From an uncultured Clostridia bacterium (lineage in GTDB: Bacteria; Bacillota; Clostridia; TANB77; CAG-508), in contig CAKPLV010000065.1 of the NCBI GenBank assembly GCA_934167735.1, positions 1-5,656 on the forward strand: a stretch of 5,656 nucleotides of DNA. Reading direction: 5' to 3'. Within the stretch, counting starts at the first letter, position 1. The number at the start of each line of letters is the position of its first letter. The notes under the pieces were generated by a model that searched no databases, was not told the origin of the DNA, and worked only from the letters and a program-made list of their open reading frames with translations. Position numbers and translations under genes: made by a program. This document shows positions 1 to 5,268 of the stretch, piece by piece.

Positions 1-1421
1 GAAAAAATCATTAAAATTTTGTGAAAACGGAAACACAGAAATAGTATTGTGTAAAAGTCAGTCAAGATTTTCGAGAAATATGGAAATGATTGAAAAATAC
101 TTACATAATGAATTTATAAATTGGAATATAAGATTTGTAGGATTGGTTGATAGTACAGATACATTAATTGTTGGAAATAAAAAAACTAGACAAATAAATG
201 GTCTTGTAAATGAATGGCAGGTTGAAGATCAATCAATAAATATAAGAGCTATATTAAAAAATAAACAATCAAATGGATTATTTACTGGTTCATTTGCACC
301 TTATGGATATTTAAAAGATCCAAAAGACAAATATCATCTAATTATAGATGAAGAATCTGCTGAGATTGTAAGAGAAATTTTTAAAAAATATGCTAATGGA
401 CAGGGTGCTACTCATATATGTGCATATTTAAATCAAAAGAAAATTCCTATTCCGAGTATATATAAATATCAAAAATATCAAAAATATAATTGCTCCAAAA
501 TTGATTATAATAAAATATCTTCAGGAGAATATATTTGGAGAACAAATACAATATATAATATATTAAAAAATGAAGTTTATATAGGAACTTTAATTCAACA
601 TAAAAATGAAGGAATAAGTTATAAAAACAGAAAACAAAGGAGAGTTCCAAAAGATAAAAGAATTGTTGTGCCACATTGCCATAAGGCTATAATAGATAAG
701 GAAATTTGGAACATAGTAAGTAAAAGATTTTCAAAATATAAGGAAAGAATAAAATCTTGTGATGGTGGAAAAATAAATTTATTTTCTGGAAAAATAAGAT
801 GTAATTGTTGTGGACATATTTTTTATAGAGATTCAAAGAAAATTAAAGAAAAAGAATATGCATATTGGGTTTGTGGAAATAAATATGAAACTGCAAAAGT
901 CTTGTGTGATAATAAAGCTATAAATGAAAAAGATATATATGAAATTGTGATTAACTCTATAAATAATCAAATAGAAAAGTATTATGATAAAACAATTATA
1001 GAGGAAAAATATTTTAAACAACGAACACCTAATAAAGATAAAAAGAAAGAATTACTAAACGAAAAAGAAAAATTGGAAAAAAACATTAATAAAAGTAAAA
1101 ATGTGATTACATTATTATATGAGGATAGAGTAAATAAAATAATAAACGAAGAGGAATTTTTAATGCTAAAAAATAGAACTGAAGCCAATATGAACATTTC
1201 AAAAGAAAGGATAAAACAAATAGAAAAAAAGTTAAAAATAGATAAAAATGAAAAAATAGAGCTTGAAGACATTATAAGAAAACATACTAAAATAAAGAAA
1301 TTAGATAGATTTATAATAGATGAATTTGTTCATCAAATAAATATTGGTGAGTATGATCCAAAAACAAATACAAGACAAATTATAATTGAATGGAATTTCG
1401 GTATAAATTGTTCCACCACAT
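1..1421 (+). mobile_element. End of an integrated element (prophage-like or skin-like) carrying the recombinase
   Basis: Everything left of about 1416-1426 appears to belong to an element inserted into yabG. The only gene visible is the serine recombinase, which sits at the extreme end and points toward the host gene. Such recombinases commonly lie next to one attachment site. The other end, the cargo genes and the 5' part of yabG lie off the window to the left, so size and type (prophage, integrative element or degenerate skin element) cannot be judged. The exact boundary is uncertain by several bases because the shared core cannot be identified from one junction alone. Confidence 0.75.
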
Positions 1422-1423
1422 GA
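2..1423 (+). CDS. Large serine recombinase (site-specific integrase/excisionase), 5'-partial
   Basis: A DNA strand-exchange enzyme of the large serine recombinase family (SpoIVCA, TnpX and phage integrase type), which integrates or excises an element between short attachment sites. The frame is open to the left edge, so the TTG at 47 is internal and not the start. The catalytic Ser and most of the resolvase domain lie outside the window. What remains, counting codon 47 as residue 1, is the conserved RFSRN segment of the catalytic domain (R7, R10), a recombinase domain with GSFAPYGY near 81-88 and a TIYNILKNEVYIG motif, a zinc ribbon with Cys at 252, 255, 276 and 287, and a long Lys/Glu-rich coiled coil at about 325-405. 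Every landmark of an intact C-terminal half is present and no frameshift is seen. The gene ends exactly where a yabG fragment begins, and its TGA overlaps the yabG His-Asp codons. This suggests that it catalyses integration and excision at this junction. Family call is secure; the role in sporulation is inferred. Confidence 0.93.
   Translation, partial: KKSLKFCENGNTEIVLCKSQSRFSRNMEMIEKYLHNEFINWNIRFVGLVDSTDTLIVGNKKTRQINGLVNEWQVEDQSINIRAILKNKQSNGLFTGSFAPYGYLKDPKDKYHLIIDEESAEIVREIFKKYANGQGATHICAYLNQKKIPIPSIYKYQKYQKYNCSKIDYNKISSGEYIWRTNTIYNILKNEVYIGTLIQHKNEGISYKNRKQRRVPKDKRIVVPHCHKAIIDKEIWNIVSKRFSKYKERIKSCDGGKINLFSGKIRCNCCGHIFYRDSKKIKEKEYAYWVCGNKYETAKVLCDNKAINEKDIYEIVINSINNQIEKYYDKTIIEEKYFKQRTPNKDKKKELLNEKEKLEKNINKSKNVITLLYEDRVNKIINEEEFLMLKNRTEANMNISKERIKQIEKKLKIDKNEKIELEDIIRKHTKIKKLDRFIIDEFVHQINIGEYDPKTNTRQIIIEWNFGINCSTT
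464..487 (+). repeat. 9-bp tandem repeat inside the recombinase
   Basis: The unit AAATATCAA occurs twice (464-472, 473-481), followed by a partial third copy AAATAT (482-487). It is in frame and encodes the repeated YQK tripeptide of the stretch KYQKYQKY, in the region just after the NQKKIPIPS segment. A 9-bp slip would keep the frame, so length variation between strains would be tolerated. It is probably a chance low-complexity tract in very AT-rich DNA. Confidence 0.6.
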
Positions 1424-1432
1424 TGGCATGAT
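1411..1432. other. Putative attachment-site junction (attL or attR) between element and yabG
   Basis: Here the recombinase ORF stops (TGA 1421-1423) and yabG homology begins (His-Asp-Gly codons 1419-1427, in the +1 frame relative to the recombinase). Reading the yabG frame upstream gives Ile-Val-Pro-Pro and then a TAA at 1404-1406. Known YabG proteins have Ile/Val-Thr-Gly-His-Asp at this place, so the two Pro codons look like element sequence that replaced the normal Thr-Gly codons. The crossover therefore probably lies within CACATGATGG (1417-1426). CATGAT occurs twice, at 1419-1424 and 1427-1432. Serine recombinases exchange at a central dinucleotide, which cannot be placed without the partner junction. 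Confidence 0.65.
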
Positions 1433-1787
1433 AAAAAATGGATCTGGATATAGAGATGTGTTAAATTACAGAAATTCAAAATATTTTATAAAAACAGTTA
1501 AAGAAGCGAGGAGATATGATGATAAAAATGGAAAAAAACTAGTTATTTTTGCAGGAGCTTGCCAAAGTTATTTTGAAGCACTTATGGAAGCAGGTGCAAA
1601 TTTTGCATCATCTCCTGCAAGAATACTAATAGATTTTTTAGATCCTTTAATTGTTGCAAAAAATATTGCAATTACAGACAAAAATAAATATGTAACAATT
1701 GATGATTTTGTAAATGAATTAAGAGATGGAAAAAAGGGAATAAATGGAATTGGGGCAAGAGGAAAAAGAAATGTAATATTTTTGTAA
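1428..1787 (+). CDS. yabG: 3' fragment of yabG (sporulation-specific protease), interrupted by the element
   Basis: YabG is a mother-cell protease of sporulating Firmicutes that processes spore coat and germination proteins. This ORF holds only the C-terminal ~120 residues of a protein that is normally about 290 long. Homology actually starts at the His-Asp codons at 1419, nine bases before the ATG. Recognisable segments are NYRNSKYF (13-20), the hallmark LVIFAGACQSYFEAL (38-52), AGANFASSPARILI (55-68), LDPL (71-74) and the terminal GIGARGK (107-113). The Cys of GACQS (C45) is the residue implicated as catalytic in work on Clostridioides YabG, and the His of the His-Asp pair is at the junction. 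The ATG at 1428 has no good ribosome binding site, so this piece is probably not made alone. The frame is clean to the TAA, which fits a gene still under selection and restored by excision. veg follows, as in Bacillus. Confidence 0.9.
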   Translation: MIKNGSGYRDVLNYRNSKYFIKTVKEARRYDDKNGKKLVIFAGACQSYFEALMEAGANFASSPARILIDFLDPLIVAKNIAITDKNKYVTIDDFVNELRDGKKGINGIGARGKRNVIFL

Positions 1788-1870
1788 TATAAATGTAATA
1801 AAAATGTAAAATAAGACTTAAAGTGCTTGAAATAAGCAAGGTTACAAGAAAATACAAAATAACTCATACT
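1788..1870. other. Spacer between yabG and the veg promoter
   Basis: This non-coding stretch contains short AT-rich direct repeats (ATGTAATA at 1771-1778 and again at 1793-1800) and a weak hairpin, TGCTT (1824-1828) with AAGCA (1834-1838). The hairpin has no T run after it. I see no intrinsic terminator, so transcripts of a restored yabG could read into veg. Confidence 0.5.
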
Positions 1871-1899
1871 TTGACAAAATCACCTACAGATGATATACT
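1871..1899 (+). promoter_or_regulatory. Strong housekeeping (SigA-type) promoter for veg
   Basis: A perfect -35 box TTGACA (1871-1876) and a near-consensus -10 box TATACT (1894-1899) are separated by exactly 17 bp. Transcription would start near 1906, leaving a leader of about 25 nt before the veg ATG. The veg promoter of Bacillus subtilis is a classic very strong SigA promoter, so a near-consensus promoter here fits the neighbouring gene. It makes veg independent of yabG transcription. Confidence 0.85.
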
Positions 1900-1928
1900 C
1901 AAAACATCATAAGTAAAGTAGGTGATTT
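1877..1928 (+). repeat. 11-bp perfect inverted repeat spanning the veg promoter and ribosome binding site
   Basis: AAATCACCTAC (1877-1887) is the exact reverse complement of GTAGGTGATTT (1918-1928), with 30 bp between. The right arm contains the veg Shine-Dalgarno AGGTGA (1920-1925). The left arm lies in the spacer between -35 and -10. An inner ATGAT/ATCAT pair (1890-1894, 1906-1910) could extend the fold. In RNA it can form only on transcripts begun upstream of the veg promoter. It might instead be a DNA operator. Confidence 0.75.
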
Positions 1929-1929
1929 A

Positions 1930-2241
1930 ATGATTTGTAAGACTGATATATCAAACCTAAAAACAGATATTTACGATAAAATTGGTCAAAAAATAATTGT
2001 TAAAGGCTCTTTAGGAAGAAGCAAAGAATTTGAAAAAGAAGGTACAATAGAAAAAGCATATTCTAATATATTTGTAGTTAAATATGAAGAAAACGAAAGA
2101 ACAGCATCATATACATATACAGATTTGCTTACAAGAACAGTAGAAGTAGATGTATTTAATGGAGAAACATATAGTCCATTACTACCTCCACTAATGGTAA
2201 GAAGTAAGAGAAAAACAAGAGTTAAAGAACAACTAATGTAG
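1930..2241 (+). CDS. veg: Veg family protein (DUF1021)
   Basis: Veg is a small, abundant Firmicute protein. In Bacillus subtilis it has been linked to biofilm matrix expression, but its biochemical role is not settled. This protein has 103 residues, against about 86 in Bacillus. It keeps the family pattern: a start DISNLKTDIYDKIGQKIIVKG (6-26), a basic GRSK (29-32), then EGTIEKAYSNIFVVKY (37-52), SYTYTDLLTRTVEV (60-73). The C-terminal tail (about 80-103) is longer, with LLPPLMVRSKRKTR, and is rich in basic residues. The ATG at 1930 follows AGGTGA by 4 nt, a rather tight spacing. The position directly after yabG matches Bacillus and supports both calls. A dedicated promoter lies upstream and a terminator overlaps the stop codon, so veg is probably a single-gene unit. 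Confidence 0.92.
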   Translation: MICKTDISNLKTDIYDKIGQKIIVKGSLGRSKEFEKEGTIEKAYSNIFVVKYEENERTASYTYTDLLTRTVEVDVFNGETYSPLLPPLMVRSKRKTRVKEQLM

Positions 2242-2255
2242 GTTGTTCTTTTTTT
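2224..2255 (+). terminator. Intrinsic terminator overlapping the end of veg
   Basis: A perfect 10-bp stem, AAAGAACAAC (2224-2233) with GTTGTTCTTT (2242-2251), encloses an 8-nt loop that contains the veg stop TAG (2239-2241). The T run covers 2249-2255. The left arm encodes the last veg residues (Val-Lys-Glu-Gln-Leu), so coding and terminator functions share the same bases. It separates veg from the prmC operon. Confidence 0.88.
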
Positions 2256-2267
2256 GCTTCAAAAACA

Positions 2268-2296
2268 TTGAAAAAAAGAGTTAAATGGTATATATT
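2268..2296 (+). promoter_or_regulatory. Candidate promoter for the prmC-whiA-hemW operon
   Basis: TTGAAA (2268-2273) is followed after 17 bp by TATATT (2291-2296). An alternative -10, TATATA (2289-2294), is preceded by an extended TG at 2286-2287. It lies just after the veg terminator and upstream of the prmC ribosome binding site, where an operon promoter is needed. In such AT-rich DNA the exact boxes are uncertain. Confidence 0.5.
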
Positions 2297-2308
2297 AATT
2301 AAAGAGAT

Positions 2309-2324
2309 AGGAGGGGATAATATG
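2309..2324 (+). promoter_or_regulatory. Ribosome binding site that fixes the prmC start
   Basis: AGGAGG (2309-2314) lies 7 nt before the ATG at 2322. A longer in-frame ORF begins at a TTG at 2268, but that codon overlaps the candidate -35 box and has no ribosome binding site. The extra 18 residues also do not resemble PrmC. The start is therefore 2322. Confidence 0.9.
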
Positions 2325-3170
2325 ACAATAAGACAAGCATTAAATAAAGGAATGATAATTTTAAAAAGTAATAATGTAGATAGTCCAAAATTAAAAGCGA
2401 GGCTATTATTGCAATATATATTAAATCAACCAAGACAATATTTAATTGTATATGATGATAAAGAAATTTCCAAAAAAGAACAATGGGAATATTTTGTTGA
2501 TATTGAAAAATTAACAAATGGAATCCCATTACAACATATTACACATAGACAAGAATTTATGAAAATGGATTTCTATGTTGACAAAAATGTATTAATCCCC
2601 AGACCAGATACAGAAATACTTGTTGAAGAAACAATAAGAATAGCAAGTAAAATAAAAAATCCAGTTATACTAGATTTATGTACAGGAAGTGGAGCAATAG
2701 GAATATCAATTGCCAAAAATATACCAGATGCAAAAATATATGCTATAGATATAAGTACCAAAGCATTAGAAATAGCAGAAAAAAATGCAAAAAAATTAGG
2801 AACAATAAAACAAATGAATTTTATAGAATCAAATTTATTTGAAAAAATAAAAAACAAAAAATTTGATATAATAGTTTCAAATCCTCCATACATAAAGAAA
2901 AATGATATAAATTACTTAAGTAAAGAAGTTCAAGAAGAGCCAGAAATAGCATTAGATGGTGGAAATGATGGACTTGAATTTTATCGAAAAATAATAAAAG
3001 AAGCTCCGAATTATTTGAAATTAGGAAGTTACTTATGTTTAGAAATTGGATATGATCAAAAACAAGAAGTATTTGATATTTTTAAAAATTATAAAACTTA
3101 TAGTGATATATATTCAAAAAAAGATTTGTATGGTAATGATAGAATTATTATAGCTAGACTAGACATATAA
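2322..3170 (+). CDS. prmC: Peptide chain release factor N5-glutamine methyltransferase PrmC
   Basis: PrmC (HemK) is a cytoplasmic SAM-dependent enzyme that methylates the Gln of the GGQ motif in release factors RF1 and RF2, making translation termination efficient. The 282-residue product is of normal length. It has the N-terminal helical substrate-binding domain (about 1-85), the IPRPDTE segment (92-98), SAM motif I in DLCTGSGAIGIS (118-129), the acidic residue after the second strand (AIDIS, 141-145), the catalytic and substrate-binding NPPY (187-190), and EPEIALDGG (206-214). All key residues are present. It is the first gene of a tight group with whiA and hemW. Its common partner prfA, the gene for RF1, is not adjacent here. 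Start chosen from the ribosome binding site ending 7 nt upstream. Confidence 0.96.
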   Translation: MTIRQALNKGMIILKSNNVDSPKLKARLLLQYILNQPRQYLIVYDDKEISKKEQWEYFVDIEKLTNGIPLQHITHRQEFMKMDFYVDKNVLIPRPDTEILVEETIRIASKIKNPVILDLCTGSGAIGISIAKNIPDAKIYAIDISTKALEIAEKNAKKLGTIKQMNFIESNLFEKIKNKKFDIIVSNPPYIKKNDINYLSKEVQEEPEIALDGGNDGLEFYRKIIKEAPNYLKLGSYLCLEIGYDQKQEVFDIFKNYKTYSDIYSKKDLYGNDRIIIARLDI

Positions 3171-3183
3171 AAGAGGTGAAAAA

Positions 3184-4041
3184 ATGTCATTTGCAAAAGA
3201 ACTTAAAGAAGAATTGAGCAGAACTGAAAATTTGTCAAATAAAAAGGCTGTAAAATATGAACTAAAAGGCTATCTAATAAGTAGTAATATAAATTATGAA
3301 GATGGCAAAATAAGATTTAACACAATTAATGAATATAATATAAATAGATTTTCAAGATTATTAAGTAATATGAATATAAATGAATATGATATAAGTATTC
3401 AAGGAAAATTATATATAATTTCATGTAAAGCTAAAAGATTAGAAGAAGCACAAATAAATGATATAGAACTAAAAGAAATAAATTCAGATGAAATAAAATG
3501 GTTGATTAGAGGAATATACTTAGGAAGTGGATCGATAAATAATCCGGAAAACACATATCATTTAGAAATGGGAATAAAAAATAAAGAAGATGCTCAAGCA
3601 ATAGTAGAGTTATTAAAAATGTTTGATATAAAATCAAATATAATAAATAAGAAAAATGATTATATTATTTATTTAAAAGATGGTGAAGATATTTCAAAAA
3701 TATTAGCATTAATTGGTGCAAATAAATCAGTATTAAAATTTGAAGAAATACGCGTACAACGTGAAATGAACAATAAAATTAATAGAATAGTTAATTGTGA
3801 AACTGCAAATTTAAACAAAACAATAAATGCTTCAATTGAGCAAATAGAAGCAATAAAGAAAATAAAGAAAAACAAAAAGTTTGATAAATTAAGTGAAAAT
3901 TTAAAAGAAGTTGCGGAATTGAGATTAAAAAATCCTAATGCAAATTTAACAGAATTAGGACAAATGTTAAAAAATCCTGTTGGAAAATCAGGAGTTAATT
4001 ATAGATTAAAAAAGATAATGGAGATAGCAGATGAAAAATAA
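3184..4041 (+). CDS. whiA: WhiA, DNA-binding regulator of sporulation/cell division
   Basis: WhiA is a conserved Gram-positive DNA-binding protein. It is a sporulation transcription factor in Streptomyces and affects cell division and chromosome segregation in Bacillus. The 285-residue product is slightly shorter than the usual 310 or so. It shows the N-terminal SFAKELKEEL (2-11), the LAGLIDADG-like segment LIRGIYLGSGSINNPE (107-122) with YHLEMG after it, the linker NRIVNCETANLNKTINAS (200-217), and a C-terminal helix-turn-helix (about 236-283) with LTELGQML and GKSGVNYRLKKI. As in other bacterial WhiA proteins, the LAGLIDADG-like fold is presumed to have no nuclease activity. GAGGTGA (3173-3179) supports the ATG at 3184, 13 bp after the prmC stop. 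Its usual partners rapZ and yvcK are not beside it. It overlaps hemW by 11 bp. Confidence 0.95.
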   Translation: MSFAKELKEELSRTENLSNKKAVKYELKGYLISSNINYEDGKIRFNTINEYNINRFSRLLSNMNINEYDISIQGKLYIISCKAKRLEEAQINDIELKEINSDEIKWLIRGIYLGSGSINNPENTYHLEMGIKNKEDAQAIVELLKMFDIKSNIINKKNDYIIYLKDGEDISKILALIGANKSVLKFEEIRVQREMNNKINRIVNCETANLNKTINASIEQIEAIKKIKKNKKFDKLSENLKEVAELRLKNPNANLTELGQMLKNPVGKSGVNYRLKKIMEIADEK

Positions 4042-5164
4042 AGAAATAGGAATATACATACATATTCCGTTTTGTAAAAAGAAGTGTAATTATTGTGATT
4101 TTGTTTCATATTGCAATAAAACAGATCTTATTGAAAAATATATAAAAGCAATTTTAAAAGAGATTGAATTGCAACAAATAAATTCTGAAATAACTACTAT
4201 TTATATTGGTGGTGGAACACCATCATATATAGATAGTAGTTATATAGTTCAAATTATAAATCAAATAAAGAAAAAAGGGAATATAGAAAATGCTGAAATA
4301 ACTATAGAAGTGAATCCAGGAACAGTTACAAAGGAAAAACTTGAAACATATAGAAAATGTGGAATAAATAGATTAAGTATAGGATTACAAACATCAAATG
4401 ATCAATTATTAAAACAAATTGGAAGAATACATAATTTTCAAGAATTCTTAGAAACATACGAAATGGCTAGAAGTGTTGGATTTACAAATATAAATGTAGA
4501 TTTAATGTTGGGATTACCAAAACAAAGAATACAGGATTTAAAAGATAGCTTAGAAACAGTAATAAAACTTAATCCAGAACACATTTCAGTGTATTCTTTA
4601 ATTGTAGAAGAAAATACACCAATTGCCCAACAATTAGATGAAGGAAAAATAGAATTACCAGATGAAGATACAGAAAGAAATATGTATTGGTATGTAAAAA
4701 ATACATTAGAACTTAATGGATATGCACATTATGAAATATCAAACTTTTCAAAAAAAGGTTTTGAGTCAAAACATAATATGAATTGCTGGAATCAAAAAGA
4801 ATATATAGGGTTTGGATGTGCTGCACATTCATATAAAGATATAACGAGATATTCAAATACAGAGAATTTAGAAGAATATATAGAAAACATAGAAACAAAT
4901 CATATAGAAAGAAATAGGACAATAAATGAAATTCAAAATGAAGAAGATAGAAAAAAAGAATATATGTTATTAAATTTAAGAAAAATTGAAGGAGTCAGAA
5001 TAAGCGAATTCAAAAATAAATTTAGAGACAATCCTATTTATTTATATAGGAAAGAGTTAGATAAATTAGTAAAAGAAAACTTAATAATAGTAAATGAAGA
5101 TCAAATAAAACTTACAAATAAAGGCTTAGATCTTGCTAATATTGTATGGGAAGAATTTATATAA
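4031..5164 (+). CDS. hemW: Radical SAM heme chaperone HemW
   Basis: HemW is a radical-SAM family protein related to HemN. It binds heme and is thought to deliver it to apo-proteins rather than to act as a coproporphyrinogen oxidase. The 377 residues match the family. Visible are the 4Fe-4S motif CKKKCNYCDF (C15, C19, C22; the Phe after it is typical of HemW, whereas HemN has a fourth Cys), GGGTPS (60-65), EVNPGT (93-98), LSIGLQT (115-121), DLMLGLP (157-163), YEISNFS (234-240), and GFGCAAHSY (260-268). The C-terminal winged-helix-like HemN_C domain ends the protein. The heme-binding HNxxYW motif reads HNMNCW (248-253), with Cys in place of Tyr. The ATG lies inside the end of whiA; GGAG at 4020-4023 is 7 nt upstream, implying translational coupling. 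In other Firmicutes hemW also lies beside hrcA, as here. Confidence 0.95.
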   Translation: MKNKEIGIYIHIPFCKKKCNYCDFVSYCNKTDLIEKYIKAILKEIELQQINSEITTIYIGGGTPSYIDSSYIVQIINQIKKKGNIENAEITIEVNPGTVTKEKLETYRKCGINRLSIGLQTSNDQLLKQIGRIHNFQEFLETYEMARSVGFTNINVDLMLGLPKQRIQDLKDSLETVIKLNPEHISVYSLIVEENTPIAQQLDEGKIELPDEDTERNMYWYVKNTLELNGYAHYEISNFSKKGFESKHNMNCWNQKEYIGFGCAAHSYKDITRYSNTENLEEYIENIETNHIERNRTINEIQNEEDRKKEYMLLNLRKIEGVRISEFKNKFRDNPIYLYRKELDKLVKENLIIVNEDQIKLTNKGLDLANIVWEEFI

Positions 5165-5169
5165 AAAAA

Positions 5170-5196
5170 TTAGCAAAAACTATTGACAAGTGCTAA
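5170..5196 (+). promoter_or_regulatory. CIRCE-like HrcA operator, upstream copy
   Basis: TTAGCAAAA (5170-5178), a 9-bp spacer, and AAGTGCTAA (5188-5196) match the CIRCE consensus TTAGCACTC-N9-GAGTGCTAA. The spacer has the correct length and the six outer bases of each arm (TTAGCA, TGCTAA) are perfect. Mismatches are limited to the inner three bases of the left arm and one base of the right. It begins 6 bp after the hemW stop and covers the -35 box of the hrcA promoter, so bound HrcA would block RNA polymerase. Confidence 0.72.
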
Positions 5197-5214
5197 AAAA
5201 TATTGTAATATAAT
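5183..5214 (+). promoter_or_regulatory. hrcA heat-shock operon promoter (SigA-type)
   Basis: A perfect -35 TTGACA (5183-5188) is followed after 17 bp by TAATAT (5206-5211). A perfect TATAAT sits at 5209-5214 but would need a 20-bp spacer. It lies between the two CIRCE-like operators, with the -35 inside the upstream one. This placement fits an HrcA-repressed housekeeping promoter for hrcA and probably grpE, dnaK and dnaJ beyond the window. Confidence 0.82.
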
Positions 5215-5222
5215 ATACGAAG

Positions 5223-5249
5223 TTAGCAAACAATAAAAGAGAGTGCTAA
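5223..5249 (+). promoter_or_regulatory. CIRCE operator, downstream copy
   Basis: TTAGCAAAC (5223-5231), a 9-bp spacer, and GAGTGCTAA (5241-5249) match the CIRCE consensus. The right arm is perfect and the left arm has two mismatches (AA for CT at positions 7-8). It lies just after the -10 region and ends 2 bp before the hrcA ribosome binding site. HrcA bound here would block early elongation. In RNA the arms could also form a weak hairpin in the leader. Confidence 0.9.
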
Positions 5250-5251
5250 AA

Positions 5252-5268
5252 AGGAGGCAAGAAAATTG
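5252..5268 (+). promoter_or_regulatory. Ribosome binding site that fixes the TTG start of hrcA
   Basis: AGGAGG (5252-5257) lies 8 nt before TTG (5266-5268). No ATG is found nearby in frame, and the protein from this TTG (MLEDRKKRVLQAIV) lines up with the normal HrcA N-terminus. Confidence 0.88.

Noticed and set aside
47..49. TTG at 47 as the start of the recombinase
   Set aside because: The frame stays open to the left edge, and the upstream residues (KKSLKFCENGNTEIVL) look like the resolvase catalytic domain, so the codon is internal.
447..1272. Three minus-strand ORFs opposite the recombinase (447-674, 833-1021, 982-1272)
   Set aside because: Their products are Phe/Leu/Ile/Ser-rich low-complexity strings from reading A-rich coding DNA backwards. 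None has a ribosome site or recognisable domain, and the + strand gene is unambiguous.
1824..1838. Hairpin TGCTT/AAGCA after yabG as a terminator
   Set aside because: Only 5 bp, weak, and not followed by a T run.
1568..1867. Two overlapping minus-strand ORFs opposite yabG
   Set aside because: They are complements of conserved yabG codons and the AT-rich spacer, with no family resemblance and no start signals.
2268..2321. Longer prmC start at TTG 2268
   Set aside because: It has no ribosome binding site and overlaps a candidate -35 box. The ATG at 2322 has AGGAGG at ideal spacing and matches the usual PrmC N-terminus.
2299..4922. Minus-strand ORFs opposite prmC, whiA and hemW
   Set aside because: Shadow frames of well-supported genes, hydrophobic only because of base composition.
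5170..5202. TTAGCA/TGCTAA repeat after hemW as an intrinsic terminator
   Set aside because: It is followed by A's rather than T's, and the 9-N9-9 geometry matches CIRCE instead.
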